A stretch of DNA of 64,000 nt from Pseudomonas hygromyciniae (GCF_016925675.1 NZ_CP070506.1:4648501-4712500); one strand, 5' to 3'. Counted from the stretch's first letter, positions 35,391 to 46,829 are shown. Numbers and translations are program-made. Notes: generated by a model from the sequence alone, not told the origin.

Positions 35391-37982
35391 ATGAGTAAAA
35401 ACACGTCTGATCTGTCCTCCCACACCCCGATGATGCAGCAGTACTGGCGCCTGAAAAACCAGCACCCTGATCAGTTGATGTTCTATCGCATGGGCGACTT
35501 CTACGAGATCTTCTATGAAGACGCGAAGAAGGCAGCCAAGCTGCTGGATATCACCCTGACCGCGCGCGGGCAGTCGGCTGGGCAGGCGATTCCGATGTGT
35601 GGGATTCCTTATCACTCGCTGGAAGGTTATCTGGCCAAGCTGGTCAAGCTCGGTGAGTCGGTGGTGATCTGTGAGCAGATCGGCGACCCGGCGACCAGCA
35701 AGGGCCCCGTGGAACGTCAGGTGGTGCGCATCATTACCCCGGGGACGGTAAGTGATGAGGCGCTGCTGGATGAGCGGCGTGACAACCTTATCGCGGCGGT
35801 GCTGGGGGATGAGCGGCTGTTCGGCCTGGCGGTGCTGGATATCACCAGTGGCAATTTCACGGTCCTGGAAATCCAGGGTTGGGAAAATCTGCTGGCGGAA
35901 CTGGAGCGCATCAATCCGGTGGAATTGATGATCCCGGATGACTGGCCCAAGGACTTGCCGGCAGAAAAACGCCGTGGGGCCAAGCGTCGTGCGCCGTGGG
36001 ACTTTGAGCGCGATTCGGCGCTGAAAAGTCTGTGCCAGCAATTTTCCGTACAGGATCTGAAGGGGTTTGGTTGCGAGACTCTGACCCTGGCCATCGGCGC
36101 CGCCGGTTGCCTGCTCAACTACGCCAAGGAAACCCAGCGCACCGCCCTGCCCCATTTGCGCAGCCTGCGCCATGAGCGCCTGGACGACACGGTGGTGCTC
36201 GATGGGGCCAGCCGACGCAATCTGGAGCTGGACACCAACCTGGCCGGTGGGCGCGACAATACCCTGCAATCGGTGGTGGACCGTTGCCAGACCGCCATGG
36301 GCAGCCGCTTGCTGACCCGTTGGCTGAATCGCCCGCTGCGCGACTTGACCGTGCTGCAGGCACGCCAGTCGTCTATTACCTGCCTGCTGGACGGCTACCG
36401 CTTTGAAAAGCTGCAACCGCAGCTCAAGGAAATCGGCGATATCGAGCGGATTCTCGCGCGAATCGGCCTGCGTAATGCCCGCCCGCGAGACTTGGCGCGC
36501 CTGCGTGACGCACTGGGCGTACTGCCCGAGCTGCAACAGGCGATGACCGAACTGGAAGCGCCGCACCTGCAGCAGCTTGCCGTCACCGCCGGCACCTACC
36601 CGGAACTGGCTGCGTTGCTGGAAAAAGCCATTATCGATAACCCGCCGGCGATCATCCGCGACGGCGGCGTGCTCAAGACCGGCTACGACAGCGAGCTGGA
36701 CGAGCTGCAAGCCTTGAGCGAGAACGCCGGGCAGTTCCTGATCGACCTGGAAGCCCGCGAAAAAGCCCGTACCGGCCTGGCCAACCTGAAGGTCGGCTAC
36801 AACCGCGTGCACGGCTACTTTATCGAGTTGCCGAGCAAGCAGGCCGAACAGGCACCGATCGATTACCAGCGCCGCCAGACGCTCAAAGGTGCCGAGCGCT
36901 TTATTACACCCGAGCTGAAAGAATTCGAAGACAAGGCACTGTCGGCCAAGAGCCGCGCCCTGGCCCGAGAAAAGATGCTCTACGAGGCCCTGCTCGAAGA
37001 CCTGATCGGCAAGCTGGCACCGTTGCAGGACACCGCCGCGGCCCTGGCCGAGCTGGATGTGCTGAGCAACCTGGCCGAACGCGCCCTGAACCTTGACCTG
37101 AACTGCCCGCGCTTTGTCAGCGAGCCGTGCATGCGCATTGTCCAGGGTCGCCATCCGGTGGTGGAGCAAGTGCTGACCACCCCGTTCGTGGCCAACGACC
37201 TGTCGCTGGATGACGATACGCGCATGCTGGTGATCACCGGTCCGAACATGGGCGGTAAATCCACCTACATGCGCCAGACCGCATTGATCGTGTTGCTGGC
37301 CCATATCGGCAGCTTCGTGCCGGCGGCCAGTTGCGAGTTGTCCCTGGTGGACCGCATCTTCACCCGGATCGGCTCCAGCGATGACCTGGCCGGTGGCCGT
37401 TCGACCTTTATGGTGGAAATGAGCGAGACCGCCAATATCCTGCACAACGCCACTGACCGCAGCCTGGTGCTGATGGATGAAGTGGGGCGCGGCACCAGCA
37501 CTTTCGACGGCCTGTCCCTGGCCTGGGCTGCCGCCGAGCGCCTGGCGCACCTGCGGGCCTATACGCTGTTCGCTACCCACTACTTCGAACTGACCGTGCT
37601 GCCGGAAAGCGAGCCGCTGGTGGCCAACGTGCATCTCAATGCCACCGAGCACAACGAGCGCATCGTGTTCCTGCACCATGTGCTGCCTGGGCCGGCCAGC
37701 CAGAGTTACGGCCTGGCCGTGGCACAACTGGCCGGTGTGCCGAACGACGTGATCCTGCGTGCCCGCGAGCACCTCAGCCGCCTGGAAACCACGGCCCTGC
37801 CCCATGAAACCGTGGTTGCCAGCCCAGCCAAGGCCGCTAGCAAACCTGCGGCACCGCACCAGAGCGATATGTTCGCCAGCCTGCCCCACCCGGTACTGGA
37901 TGAGTTGGCAAAGCTTGACCTGGATGACTTGACACCACGAAAAGCGCTCGAAATGTTATATGCACTGAAGACTCGGATATAA
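35391..37982 (+). CDS. mutS: DNA mismatch repair protein MutS
   Basis: 863 aa. Mismatch-binding domain I has the Phe-X-Glu motif in [13 protein letters not shown] (about 34-46). The C-terminal ABC-type ATPase has Walker [10 protein letters not shown] (about 617-625), [12 protein letters not shown] signature and the FATHYFELT His. Forms one border of the tailocin locus; fdxA follows. Confidence 0.98.
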   Translation: MSKNTSDLSSHTPMMQQYWRLKNQHPDQLMFYRMGDFYEIFYEDAKKAAKLLDITLTARGQSAGQAIPMCGIPYHSLEGYLAKLVKLGESVVICEQIGDPATSKGPVERQVVRIITPGTVSDEALLDERRDNLIAAVLGDERLFGLAVLDITSGNFTVLEIQGWENLLAELERINPVELMIPDDWPKDLPAEKRRGAKRRAPWDFERDSALKSLCQQFSVQDLKGFGCETLTLAIGAAGCLLNYAKETQRTALPHLRSLRHERLDDTVVLDGASRRNLELDTNLAGGRDNTLQSVVDRCQTAMGSRLLTRWLNRPLRDLTVLQARQSSITCLLDGYRFEKLQPQLKEIGDIERILARIGLRNARPRDLARLRDALGVLPELQQAMTELEAPHLQQLAVTAGTYPELAALLEKAIIDNPPAIIRDGGVLKTGYDSELDELQALSENAGQFLIDLEAREKARTGLANLKVGYNRVHGYFIELPSKQAEQAPIDYQRRQTLKGAERFITPELKEFEDKALSAKSRALAREKMLYEALLEDLIGKLAPLQDTAAALAELDVLSNLAERALNLDLNCPRFVSEPCMRIVQGRHPVVEQVLTTPFVANDLSLDDDTRMLVITGPNMGGKSTYMRQTALIVLLAHIGSFVPAASCELSLVDRIFTRIGSSDDLAGGRSTFMVEMSETANILHNATDRSLVLMDEVGRGTSTFDGLSLAWAAAERLAHLRAYTLFATHYFELTVLPESEPLVANVHLNATEHNERIVFLHHVLPGPASQSYGLAVAQLAGVPNDVILRAREHLSRLETTALPHETVVASPAKAASKPAAPHQSDMFASLPHPVLDELAKLDLDDLTPRKALEMLYALKTRI

Positions 37983-38124
37983 CGCAGACGCTTGCAAGCT
38001 GGTAGACTCTCGCGCGGTTTGGGATGCTGCGGGCTTTTAGCCTGGCCTGCAGACTATCGCTCCCGAACCTCGCGAGCCCTGCCACAAGGGGTTTCGCTGC
38101 CGCCGCCTGAGGAGAGAATTAGAA

Positions 38125-38448
38125 ATGACCTTCGTCGTCACCGACAACTGCATCAAGTGCAAGTACACCGACTGCGTAGAAGTGTGTCCGGTGGACTGCT
38201 TTTACGAAGGCCCGAACTTTTTGGTAATCCACCCGGATGAGTGCATCGACTGCGCCCTGTGTGAGCCAGAATGCCCGGCCGTTGCGATTTTTTCCGAGGA
38301 TGAAGTCCCGGCTGAGATGCAGGAATTTATTCAGTTGAACGTCGAACTGGCGGAAATCTGGCCAAACATCACCGAGAAGAAAGACTCGCTGCCCGACGCA
38401 GCCGAGTGGGATGGCGTAAAAGGCAAGATCAAAGACCTCGAACGCTAA
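38125..38448 (+). CDS. fdxA: 7Fe ferredoxin FdxA
   Basis: 107 aa. Two clusters: CxxxxCxxxxxCP ([14 protein letters not shown], about 9-21) and [12 protein letters not shown] (about 39-50), giving [3Fe-4S] and [4Fe-4S] as in Azotobacter-type ferredoxins. Directly downstream of mutS, the usual Pseudomonas order. Followed by a terminator. Confidence 0.95.
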   Translation: MTFVVTDNCIKCKYTDCVEVCPVDCFYEGPNFLVIHPDECIDCALCEPECPAVAIFSEDEVPAEMQEFIQLNVELAEIWPNITEKKDSLPDAAEWDGVKGKIKDLER

Positions 38449-38466
38449 TCGCGTCGCGCCCCCTCT

Positions 38467-38490
38467 AAAAGGCCCCTTGCGGGCCTTTTT
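38467..38490 (+). terminator. Intrinsic terminator after fdxA
   Basis: AAAAGGCCC-CTTGC-GGGCCTTTTT hairpin 18 bp after the stop. Confidence 0.85.
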
Positions 38491-38527
38491 GCGTTTCCGG
38501 GAGCCGGTGATTTACTTTTCTGCAGGC

Positions 38528-38659
38528 AAAAAAAGGGGCGGTTTGACCCGCCCACATTTTTTCCCTAGTCCCTGTGTTCCTTTTCATCGTCCTGATGAAT
38601 CGCATCCTGCGAGGTTCCCTGAGTCATCGTTCCTTGATGACTGTGTCAATCCGTGGACA
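38528..38659 (-). ncRNA. rsmZ: RsmZ, GacA-dependent sRNA that sequesters RsmA/RsmE
   Basis: About 132 nt. On the minus strand the 5' end TGTCCACGGATTGACACAG and internal AAGGA, GGGAA, CAGGATG and CAGGACG motifs match RsmZ of P. protegens/P. fluorescens. It has repeated exposed GGA sites, a GGGCGG hairpin and a T7 terminator (38526-38553). A TAATAT -10 box (38668-38673) sits 9 bp upstream, and a GacA box lies about 180 bp upstream, the known spacing. It is located next to fdxA as in other pseudomonads. Confidence 0.88.
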
Positions 38660-38667
38660 CAGGACTG

Positions 38668-38673
38668 ATATTA
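38668..38673 (-). promoter_or_regulatory. -10 element of rsmZ
   Basis: TAATAT on the minus strand, 9 bp before the predicted 5' end. No good -35 box, as expected for an activator-dependent promoter. Confidence 0.6.
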
Positions 38674-38831
38674 GAGACTTCCCGAACAAGTTCAACGGGA
38701 TCCATTCCCAAGCACAACACCCAATCGCTCTCGACCAAGAATAAATAGTCGTTATTTTTCAATGATATAGAAATATATCCAAGTAATTCGAGACGTCTCG
38801 GCGCGGTTAAAAAACCAAACACTTACGAAAA

Positions 38832-38849
38832 AGTAAGTGAATGCTTACA
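38832..38849 (-). promoter_or_regulatory. GacA upstream activating sequence of rsmZ
   Basis: TGTAAGCATTCACTTACT on the minus strand against consensus TGTAAG-N6-CTTACA (one mismatch). It is about 175-190 bp upstream of the RsmZ 5' end. Confidence 0.82.
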
Positions 38850-38902
38850 TGGCCGATTAGGGAAATGCGTACTCAGCCTCCCAAAAGGTTTACGCCAGAC
38901 AT

Positions 38903-38935
38903 TAAAAAGCCCCGACAAGGTCGAGGCTTTTCTCC
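38903..38935 (-). terminator. Intrinsic terminator after apbC
   Basis: AAAAAGCCCCGAC-AAG-GTCGAGGCTTTTCT, about 12 bp after the apbC stop on the minus strand. Confidence 0.75.
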
Positions 38936-38946
38936 CTTCAAGTCGA

Positions 38947-40041
38947 TCAGTCGTCGCTGACAGTGATGGTCGGCATTGCCTGGGAACCGGCTTCCTGCAA
39001 GACAATCCGCGCGCCCACGTGACGGGCCAGTTCCTGGTAGACCATGGTGATCTGCCCATCGGGCTCGGCGATCACCGTCGGTTTACCACCATCGGCCTGC
39101 TCACGAATGCCCATCGACAGCGGCAGCGATGCCAGCAGCTCAACGCCATATTGGGTGGCGAGCTTTTCCCCGCCGCCTTCACCGAACAGATGCTCGGCAT
39201 GACCGCAGTTGGAGCAGATGTGCACCGCCATGTTTTCCACCACACCCAGCACCGGGATGTTGACCTTGCGGAACATTTCCACCCCCTTGCGTGCGTCGAG
39301 CAGCGCCAGGTCCTGGGGCGTGGTGACAATCACTGCGCCCGCCACCGGGACTTTTTGCGCCAAGGTCAGCTGGATATCGCCGGTGCCTGGCGGCATATCG
39401 ATCACCAGGTAGTCGAGGTTGCCCCAATCGGTCTGCATCACCAACTGCATCAAGGCACCGGAGACCATCGGCCCACGCCAGACCATCGGCGTATTGTCAT
39501 CCGTAAGGAACGCCATCGACATGACTTCCACGCCATGGGCCTGGATTGGCACGAACCACTTCTGCTCCTTGATCTTGGGCCGTGAACCTTCGGCAATGCC
39601 AAACATCACGCCTTGGCTGGGGCCGTAGATATCGGCGTCGAGAATCCCCACCCTGGCCCCTTCACGGGCCAGGGCCAGGGCCAGGTTGGCCGCCGTGGTC
39701 GACTTGCCCACGCCGCCCTTGCCGGACGCCACGGCCACCACGTTCTTGACGTTGGCCAGGCCAGGAATCTGCGCCTGGGCCTTGTGCGCGGCGATCACGC
39801 ACTGGATGTCGACCTTGGCCGAACGCACGCCATCCAGGCCTTCGATGGCCATTTGCAGCATCTGTGCCCAGCCACTCTTGAACAAACCTGCGGCGTAGCC
39901 CAGTTCAAGCTGGACCGTGACCTGATCGCCCTGCACATCAATGGCCCGGACACAGCCGGCGCTGACCGGGTCCTGGTTCAGATAGGGATCGGTGTACTGG
40001 CGAAGAACGGCTTCCACCGCTGCGCGATTGACGGCGCTCAT
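38947..40041 (-). CDS. apbC: Iron-sulfur cluster carrier protein ApbC (Mrp)
   Basis: 364 aa. N-terminal MIP18-like domain, then a deviant Walker A SGKGGVGKSTTAANLALAL (about 106-124), PPGTGD switch and the cluster-binding CxxC in ICSNCGH. Carries and transfers [4Fe-4S] clusters. Divergent from metG, a frequent arrangement in gammaproteobacteria. Confidence 0.95.
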   Translation of the reverse strand: MSAVNRAAVEAVLRQYTDPYLNQDPVSAGCVRAIDVQGDQVTVQLELGYAAGLFKSGWAQMLQMAIEGLDGVRSAKVDIQCVIAAHKAQAQIPGLANVKNVVAVASGKGGVGKSTTAANLALALAREGARVGILDADIYGPSQGVMFGIAEGSRPKIKEQKWFVPIQAHGVEVMSMAFLTDDNTPMVWRGPMVSGALMQLVMQTDWGNLDYLVIDMPPGTGDIQLTLAQKVPVAGAVIVTTPQDLALLDARKGVEMFRKVNIPVLGVVENMAVHICSNCGHAEHLFGEGGGEKLATQYGVELLASLPLSMGIREQADGGKPTVIAEPDGQITMVYQELARHVGARIVLQEAGSQAMPTITVSDD

Positions 40042-40212
40042 GGGCTACTCCCGGAAAAGACAGACTAAAACAGGCGGCTATCCTAACCGTTCCGGCGCTT
40101 GAGGGGCATGCTTTCGCGAGATTGGAAAACGCTGAAACGGCCTCACGGGGTGAAATAAATTTCCCGGCGCTTTATAGTGGCCGACCTCCGTTTCATCAAG
40201 TAGCCGAGCCCC

Positions 40213-42264
40213 ATGTCCGAGCCACGCAAGATCCTCGTCACCAGCGCCCTGCCCTATGCCAATGGTTCCATCCATCTTGGCCATATGCTTGAGTACATCC
40301 AGACCGATATGTGGGTGCGCTTCCAGAAGCATCGCGGCAATCAATGCATTTATGTCTGCGCGGACGACGCCCACGGTTCGGCCATCATGTTGCGCGCCGA
40401 AAAGGAAGGCATCACCCCGGAACAACTGATCGCCAACGTCCAGGCTGAACATAGCGCCGACTTTGCCGAGTTCCTGGTGGATTTCGACAACTTCCACTCG
40501 ACCCATGCCGAAGAAAACCGCGAGCTGTCGAGCCAGATCTACTTGAAGCTGCGTGACGCCGGGCACATTGCCACCCGCTCGATCACCCAGTATTTCGACC
40601 CGGAAAAGAAAATGTTCCTGGCCGACCGCTTCATCAAGGGCACCTGCCCCAAATGCGGCACTGAAGACCAGTACGGCGACAACTGCGAAAAATGCGGCGC
40701 CACCTACGCGCCGACCGACCTGAAGGATCCGAAGTCGGCGATCTCGGGCGCCACCCCGGTGCTCAAGGATTCCCAGCACTTCTTCTTCAAGCTCCCGGAT
40801 TTCCAGGAAATGCTGCAGACCTGGACCCGCAGCGGCACCCTGCAGGACGCCGTGGCAAACAAGATCGCCGAATGGCTGGATGCCGGCCTGCAACAGTGGG
40901 ATATCTCCCGCGATGCGCCGTATTTCGGCTTCGAGATCCCCGATGAGCCGGGCAAGTACTTCTATGTATGGCTGGATGCGCCGATCGGCTACATGGCCAG
41001 CTTCAAGAACCTCTGCGACCGTACGCCTGAGTTGGACTTCGACGCTTTCTGGGGCAAGGACTCCACCGCCGAGCTGTACCATTTCATCGGCAAGGACATC
41101 GTCAACTTCCACGCCCTGTTCTGGCCGGCGATGCTCGAAGGTTCGGGCTACCGCAAGCCAACCGGCATCGCCGTGCACGGTTACCTGACGGTCAATGGCC
41201 AGAAGATGTCCAAGTCCCGTGGCACCTTTATCAAGGCGCGCACTTACCTGGACCACCTGTCGCCGGAATACCTGCGCTACTACTACGCGTCCAAGCTGGG
41301 CCGTGGCGTCGACGACCTGGACCTGAACCTCGAAGACTTCGTGCAGAAGGTCAATTCGGACCTGGTGGGCAAGGTGGTCAACATTGCCAGCCGTTGCGCC
41401 GGTTTTATCCACAAGGGCAATGCTGGCGTGATGGTGCCGGTCAACGCCGCGCCGGAACTGACCGACGCCTTCCTGGCGGCCGCGCCAAGCATCGCCGATG
41501 CCTATGAAGCCCGTGACTTTGCCCGCGCCATGCGCGAGATCATGGGCCTGGCCGACCGTGCCAACGCATGGATCGCCGACAAGGCGCCGTGGTCATTGAG
41601 CAAGCAGGAAGGCAAGCAGGATGAAGTCCAGGCCATCTGCGCCACCGGCATCAACCTGTTCCGCCAGTTGGTGATCTTCCTCAAGCCGGTGCTGCCGTTG
41701 CTGGCCGCTGACGCCGAGGCGTTCCTCAACGTTGCACCGTTGACCTGGAATGACCACACCAGCCTGCTCAACAACCATCAGCTCAATGAGTTCAAGCCGC
41801 TGATGACCCGTATCGACCCGGTCAAGGTGCAAGCCATGACAGACGCATCCAAGGAAGACCTGACCGCCAGCCAAACCGACACCGGCGAAGCCGCCCCGGC
41901 GGGCAATGGCGAGCTGGCCAAGGATCCGCTGTCGCCCGAAATCGATTTCGACACGTTCGCCGCGGTGGACCTGCGGGTCGCGCTGATCATCAAGGCCGAA
42001 GCCGTGGAAGGCGCCGACAAGCTGTTGCGCCTGACCCTGGATATCGGTGACGAGCAACGCAACGTGTTCTCCGGGATCAAGAGTGCCTACCCGGACCCGT
42101 CCAAGCTCGATGGTCGCCTGACCATGATGATCGCCAACCTCAAGCCACGGAAAATGAAATTCGGCATTTCTGAAGGCATGGTGATGGCAGCCGGTCCCGG
42201 CGGCGAGGAAATCTACCTGCTCAGCCCGGACAGCGGCGCCAAGCCTGGCCAGCGCATCAAGTAA
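40213..42264 (+). CDS. metG: Methionine--tRNA ligase
   Basis: 683 aa class I synthetase. HIGH motif is NGSIHLGHM (about 17-25), zinc knuckle [18 protein letters not shown] (about 145-162), KMSKS as QKMSKSRGT (about 332-340), and a C-terminal tRNA-binding EMAPII-like domain (about 575-683). Charges both elongator and initiator tRNA-Met. Confidence 0.98.
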   Translation: MSEPRKILVTSALPYANGSIHLGHMLEYIQTDMWVRFQKHRGNQCIYVCADDAHGSAIMLRAEKEGITPEQLIANVQAEHSADFAEFLVDFDNFHSTHAEENRELSSQIYLKLRDAGHIATRSITQYFDPEKKMFLADRFIKGTCPKCGTEDQYGDNCEKCGATYAPTDLKDPKSAISGATPVLKDSQHFFFKLPDFQEMLQTWTRSGTLQDAVANKIAEWLDAGLQQWDISRDAPYFGFEIPDEPGKYFYVWLDAPIGYMASFKNLCDRTPELDFDAFWGKDSTAELYHFIGKDIVNFHALFWPAMLEGSGYRKPTGIAVHGYLTVNGQKMSKSRGTFIKARTYLDHLSPEYLRYYYASKLGRGVDDLDLNLEDFVQKVNSDLVGKVVNIASRCAGFIHKGNAGVMVPVNAAPELTDAFLAAAPSIADAYEARDFARAMREIMGLADRANAWIADKAPWSLSKQEGKQDEVQAICATGINLFRQLVIFLKPVLPLLAADAEAFLNVAPLTWNDHTSLLNNHQLNEFKPLMTRIDPVKVQAMTDASKEDLTASQTDTGEAAPAGNGELAKDPLSPEIDFDTFAAVDLRVALIIKAEAVEGADKLLRLTLDIGDEQRNVFSGIKSAYPDPSKLDGRLTMMIANLKPRKMKFGISEGMVMAAGPGGEEIYLLSPDSGAKPGQRIK

Positions 42265-42370
42265 CCCGAAGTGCCCTGTCGCGGTGATTGGCCGCGACAG
42301 GGCGGTTTGCGCTAGTACCCTCTTCCTGCTTGCCGGATAATCAGGCCCTGTTTGCTTAACCGGCTCGACC

Positions 42371-42922
42371 ATGACCGAACTGCTTGTCGCCCTTCTCAGC
42401 GCCGCCCTGATCAGCCACTACATGCTGCGTCTTTCGCTGCCCGGTGATCCACAGCTGGAGCGGCGGCGGGTGCATGCCCTTGGGTTGGCGACCACGCTGT
42501 TGCTCGCATTCAGCGGCCTATCGGCCTGGCTGCTTGATAACTTTGTATTACAACCCTTGGCGCTGGGCGCGTTATGGCTGTTTGCCTATGTGCCCGTGAC
42601 GATCCTAGTGAGCCAGCCGTTGCTCAATGTGCTCTCCCGCCGCGTGCCCGCACTGCCCTTCGATGGGTTATGGGTGCCACTACTGGCTAGCACCGGCGTA
42701 CTCAGCGTGGCCCTCCTGGGCCCGGGCAACGCCAGCGAGCTGATCTATAGCCTGGGCATCGGCCCGGCATTCTGGCTGGCCCTCAGCCTGTTCGACGACT
42801 TGCGCCAGCGAATCGACGAAAACAATATCCCCCGGCCCTTTAAAGGCCTGCCCGTGGACCTGCTCAGCGCCGGACTGATGGCCGTGGCGTTCCTGGGCTT
42901 AAACGCAATGATCAAACCATGA
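42371..42922 (+). CDS. rsxA: Rnf/Rsx-type subunit A (RsxA-like membrane protein)
   Basis: 183 aa with six hydrophobic helices. It keeps remnants of RsxA motifs ([13 protein letters not shown]; the C-terminal [18 protein letters not shown]), but is diverged and shorter than usual (~193 aa). First gene of a tight run with B, D, G and E; overlaps the next start by 4 bp (ATGA). Confidence 0.75.
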   Translation: MTELLVALLSAALISHYMLRLSLPGDPQLERRRVHALGLATTLLLAFSGLSAWLLDNFVLQPLALGALWLFAYVPVTILVSQPLLNVLSRRVPALPFDGLWVPLLASTGVLSVALLGPGNASELIYSLGIGPAFWLALSLFDDLRQRIDENNIPRPFKGLPVDLLSAGLMAVAFLGLNAMIKP

Positions 42923-44127
42923 GCCTGATTCAACGTATCGACGCCCTGCTGCCCCAGACCCAATGCGGCAAATGCGGGCACCCGGGTTGCAGACCCTACG
43001 CCGAGGGTATCGCCCAGGGCGAGGCCATCAACAAGTGCCCGCCGGGTGGCACCGAGACCATTGCCGAGCTGGCCCAGTTGCTGAGCTTGCCCCCCCTGGA
43101 GCTGGACAGCGCCCGTGGCGAAGCCCCCGCGCAGATTGCCTTCATCCGCGAGGCCGAGTGCATCGGCTGCACCAAGTGCATCCAGGCCTGCCCGGTGGAC
43201 GCGATTGTCGGCGCGGCCAAGCTGATGCACACCGTTATCGTTGATGAATGCACCGGCTGCGACTTGTGTGTAGCGCCTTGCCCGGTGGATTGCATCGACA
43301 TGCTGCCACTGCCCCAGGCCACGGTACTGCCGATTGTCGCGGGCTATGCCAGCACGGCCGAGGAGCGCCAGGCGCGGGCGACCAAGCGTGATCGAGCCCG
43401 ACGTCGCTTCGAGCAGCGCAATGCGCGGCTGCAGCGTGAGGAAGAGCACAAACTGACCGAACGCCTGGCCCGCAGCACACGCCCAGCACCCAGCGCAGAG
43501 GCCAGCAGCAACCCGTTACAGGCCGCCATCGAACGCGTGCGCGCGCAAAAAACCGCAGACATCGACGCGGCGCTAAAAAAAGCCAAGATCAACCTGGCGA
43601 TGAGCCGGGCACAACTGCACAAATCCCTGAAAGCCTTTGGCCATCCGCCAACCTTTGAGCAGCAGTCGCAGTTGATCATCCTGCAACAGCAATTTGAAGC
43701 CGCCGAACGGGCATTGACCTCGCTCGAAGCAAACGCCCCAACTGTGGCGATGCCCCAGGCCAATAAAGATCCCGAGCTCAAGCGTGCAAAAATCCAGCTG
43801 GCCATGCGCCGCGCCGAGCTGAAAAAAGCCCAGGACACCCTGGCCGACGCCGAACAGTTGGCCGCGCTGGGCGCAGCCCTGGCTGCCGCTGAACAAGCCT
43901 TGCATGCAGCCGAGGAAAGCTCCGAGCAGCCCCGGCCCGACCTGCAACGTGTCGAGAAGCGGCCGATCGACAGCCAGCTTCGCCAATTGAAAACGGCGCT
44001 GGCCTATGCCCGCGCCGACCTGAGCAAACTCGAACGACAGCCCGCCAGCAGTACAACCGACTTGATGAACGCCAGGCAGCGTCTGGATGACGCCCAGCGT
44101 TTGGTGGATGAACATGTCGGCGCCTGA
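42919..44127 (+). CDS. rsxB: Rnf/Rsx-type subunit B with long C-terminal coiled coil
   Basis: 402 aa, twice the usual RsxB. Residues 1-50 hold the [21 protein letters not shown] [4Fe-4S] domain; residues about 75-120 hold two CxxCxxCxxxCP ferredoxin clusters. The N-terminal membrane anchor of classical RsxB is missing. Residues about 150-400 are an Ala/Lys/Glu coiled coil ([13 protein letters not shown] and repeats) like the C-terminal tail normally carried by RsxC. No rsxC gene is present. Confidence 0.82.
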   Translation: MSLIQRIDALLPQTQCGKCGHPGCRPYAEGIAQGEAINKCPPGGTETIAELAQLLSLPPLELDSARGEAPAQIAFIREAECIGCTKCIQACPVDAIVGAAKLMHTVIVDECTGCDLCVAPCPVDCIDMLPLPQATVLPIVAGYASTAEERQARATKRDRARRRFEQRNARLQREEEHKLTERLARSTRPAPSAEASSNPLQAAIERVRAQKTADIDAALKKAKINLAMSRAQLHKSLKAFGHPPTFEQQSQLIILQQQFEAAERALTSLEANAPTVAMPQANKDPELKRAKIQLAMRRAELKKAQDTLADAEQLAALGAALAAAEQALHAAEESSEQPRPDLQRVEKRPIDSQLRQLKTALAYARADLSKLERQPASSTTDLMNARQRLDDAQRLVDEHVGA

Positions 44128-45079
44128 CGTTGTCGAGCGCCAGCAACAGGCCATGCAGCGCCTATTAATGGCGGCAACGCCTGGCTTGCTGGTGCTGTTC
44201 TGGCTGTATGGCTGGGGCGTGTTGATCAATCTATTGCTGGCCGGCACCTGTGCCTGGGTTGTGGAAGCCGGAGTACGTCGCTTGCGGGGCAAGGGCTCCA
44301 GCGACCTGAGCGGCCTGGTCAGCGCGGTGCTACTGGCCCTGGCGCTGCCGCCTTATTGCCCGTGGTGGTTATGCCTTGGCGCGGTCAGCAGTGGATTGCT
44401 GTTGGGCAAACACCTGTATGGCGGCAAGCAGAACCCCTTCAACCCGGCCATGCTCGGTTATGCGCTGATGCTGCTGGCCTTTCCCCAACCCATGACCCAT
44501 TGGCCGGCGTCCCACGGGCTGGATCTGCTGGCAGGCCTGCAACAGGTAATGGGCCTGCACGGCGAGACCGCCGATGCCTGGGCCAGGGCTACGGCGCTGG
44601 ACGCTTTGCGCATCAATAACAGCCTGACCATCGATGAGCTATTCGCCCGCCACCCGGCTTTCGGCCAGATCGCCGGTAAAGGCAGCGAGTGGGTGAACCT
44701 GGCGTTTCTCGCGGGCGGCCTCTTTTTGCTGCAGCAGCGGGTCTTCAGTTGGCATGCACCGGTGGGCATGCTCGCCAGTCTGTTTGTTATCAGCTTGCTG
44801 TGCTGGAACGGCTCCGGTTCTGACTCCCACGGTTCGCCGCTGTTTCATCTGTTGACTGGGGCCACCATGCTCGGGGCGTTCTTTATCATCACCGAGCCAG
44901 TGTCGGGTGCGAAAAGTGCACGGGCGCGCCTGCTGTTTGGTGTGGGCGTTGGATTGCTGACCTATCTGATCCGCACCTGGGGCAGCTACCCGGATGGCGT
45001 GGCGTTTGCGGTGCTGATGATGAACCTGGCGGTGCCGGCACTGGAGCGCTGGACGCGGCCGCAGGCGGTGAATGCATGA
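44108..45079 (+). CDS. rsxD: Rnf/Rsx-type subunit D
   Basis: 323 aa integral membrane protein with about nine hydrophobic helices. It has the RsxD family regions [19 protein letters not shown] and [21 protein letters not shown], where the last Thr of the S/T-GAT motif carries covalent FMN. Start may be ATG 44108 or 44114; both overlap the end of rsxB. Confidence 0.85.
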   Translation: MNMSAPDVVERQQQAMQRLLMAATPGLLVLFWLYGWGVLINLLLAGTCAWVVEAGVRRLRGKGSSDLSGLVSAVLLALALPPYCPWWLCLGAVSSGLLLGKHLYGGKQNPFNPAMLGYALMLLAFPQPMTHWPASHGLDLLAGLQQVMGLHGETADAWARATALDALRINNSLTIDELFARHPAFGQIAGKGSEWVNLAFLAGGLFLLQQRVFSWHAPVGMLASLFVISLLCWNGSGSDSHGSPLFHLLTGATMLGAFFIITEPVSGAKSARARLLFGVGVGLLTYLIRTWGSYPDGVAFAVLMMNLAVPALERWTRPQAVNA

Positions 45080-45681
45080 AGCGCACGTCTCAAACAGTGA
45101 TCGTGCTGCTGATCGCCACCGGCGCGGTGGGCCTGACGATCGGCCTGCAACAGCTGACCGCCAAGTCGATTGCTGCGCAGCAGCGAGAGATGCAGAGTCG
45201 GGCGCTGCTGGATGTGCTGCCCGTTGGCAGTTATGACAATCAACCGCTGGAGCGCCCACTGGGCATCACCTCGCCAATGCTGGACAACAGTCAACTGCAG
45301 GGTGGTTACCTCGCGACCTTGGCCGGCAAACCCAATGCGGTTGTGCTGCGCTCACAGGTCGATGGATATGGTGGGCGCATAGAGTTGCTGATTGCCATCG
45401 ACCACAACGCCAAGCTGCTCGGGGTAAAGACCCTGGCGCACGCGGAAACGCCGAGCCTGGGCGGGCATATTGGCGAGCCTGGCAATGCGTGGCTGGCCTC
45501 ATTCAAGGGTCTGTCGCGGGGAAACCCACAGGCTTGGGCGCTAAAGAAAGACAGCGGTCAGTTCGACCAGATGGCCGGCGCGACCATCACTTCCCGCGCA
45601 GTGATCAACGCGATCCATGATGCCTTGCGTTACTTTGACGAACATCGTCAGGCACTGCTGGAGACCACCGCCCATGACTAA
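45076..45681 (+). CDS. rsxG: Rnf/Rsx-type subunit G (FMN-binding)
   Basis: 201 aa. One N-terminal membrane helix, then a periplasmic FMN-binding domain with ETPSLGGHIG and the flavinylation motif GATITS (about 167-172). ATGA overlap with rsxD. Confidence 0.87.
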   Translation: MKRTSQTVIVLLIATGAVGLTIGLQQLTAKSIAAQQREMQSRALLDVLPVGSYDNQPLERPLGITSPMLDNSQLQGGYLATLAGKPNAVVLRSQVDGYGGRIELLIAIDHNAKLLGVKTLAHAETPSLGGHIGEPGNAWLASFKGLSRGNPQAWALKKDSGQFDQMAGATITSRAVINAIHDALRYFDEHRQALLETTAHD

Positions 45682-46174
45682 GCCGTTCGCCCTCGGCAGC
45701 CTGCTGTTGCCTGCGCTGCTGAGTGTCAGCGCTACGCTGGCGAACGCAGCAGCCTTCTGGGCTCTATGGGTACTGGTCTTGACGCTCCATGGCTGGAGCT
45801 GCGGCTGGGTGCGCAATCGCCTCAGTGACCACTGGCGGCTGACTGCCAATGTGTTGCTGGCCACCACCTGGGCCAGTTGCGCATATCTGGTGGCGCAGGC
45901 TCTGGCCTATGGCTCGTCTACGCACCTGGGGGCATACCTGGCGCTGATCGGTATGCAATGCGTACTGCTTGAGCATGCTGGTTTGTTCGCCACCGACCGG
46001 CGTAGGGCGCGGCTCCAACTGTTCGCCGTATTCGCCGGGTTGCTGCTTGCAATCGCCCTATTGCGCTATTTACTCGGCAGTGGCATCGCCCCCCTAGCCC
46101 CCACAGGGTTTATCCTGCTCGGGCTGTTGCTTGCCGGGTGGCAGGCCTGGACCCAACGCCGCAAACCACAATGA
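45674..46174 (+). CDS. rsxE: Rnf/Rsx-type subunit E-like membrane protein (short)
   Basis: 166 aa with five or six hydrophobic helices. Position after rsxG and before nth matches rsxE, but it is much shorter than the usual ~230 aa and few motifs remain. Overlaps rsxG by 8 bp. Assignment rests mostly on context. Confidence 0.65.
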   Translation: MTKPFALGSLLLPALLSVSATLANAAAFWALWVLVLTLHGWSCGWVRNRLSDHWRLTANVLLATTWASCAYLVAQALAYGSSTHLGAYLALIGMQCVLLEHAGLFATDRRRARLQLFAVFAGLLLAIALLRYLLGSGIAPLAPTGFILLGLLLAGWQAWTQRRKPQ

Positions 46175-46190
46175 AGGAACCGCTCGCCCC

Positions 46191-46829
46191 ATGAATGCCG
46201 CAAAACGCCTGGAGATCTTTCGCCGGTTTCACGAGGACAACCCGGAGCCCAAGACCGAGTTGGCCTACTCGTCGCCGTTCGAGTTGCTGATTGCCGTGAT
46301 CCTGTCAGCGCAATCGACGGACGTGGGCGTAAACAAGGCCACGGCCAAGCTGTTTCCCATAGCCAATACTCCGGCCGCGATCCACGCCCTGGGGGTTGAA
46401 GGGTTGTCGCAATACATCAAGACCATTGGCCTTTACAACAGCAAGGCGAAAAACGTCATTGAAACCTGTCGCCTGCTGGTCGAGTTGCATGGCGGTGAAG
46501 TGCCACAGACCCGCGAAGCATTGGAGGCACTGCCTGGCGTGGGCCGCAAGACGGCCAATGTGGTGCTCAATACTGCCTTTCGGCAATTGACCATGGCGGT
46601 GGACACCCACATTTTTCGCGTCAGCAACCGCACCGGAATCGCTCCGGGCAAGAATGTGGTGGAGGTGGAGAAACAACTGATGAAGTTTGTGCCCAAGCCG
46701 TACCTGCTCGACTCACACCACTGGTTGATTCTGCACGGTCGTTATGTGTGCCAGGCCCGCAAGCCGCGCTGCGGCAGCTGTCGCATCGAAGATTTGTGTG
46801 AATACAAGGAAAAGACATCGGACGATTGA
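46191..46829 (+). CDS. nth: Endonuclease III
   Basis: 212 aa. DNA glycosylase/AP lyase for oxidised pyrimidines. Helix-hairpin-helix LPGVGRKTANVVLN (about 113-126) with the catalytic Lys, catalytic Asp in AVDTHIFRV, and [4Fe-4S] Cys spaced C-X6-C-X2-C-X5-C at the C-terminus. Follows the rsx genes as in other gammaproteobacteria. Confidence 0.96.
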   Translation: MNAAKRLEIFRRFHEDNPEPKTELAYSSPFELLIAVILSAQSTDVGVNKATAKLFPIANTPAAIHALGVEGLSQYIKTIGLYNSKAKNVIETCRLLVELHGGEVPQTREALEALPGVGRKTANVVLNTAFRQLTMAVDTHIFRVSNRTGIAPGKNVVEVEKQLMKFVPKPYLLDSHHWLILHGRYVCQARKPRCGSCRIEDLCEYKEKTSDD

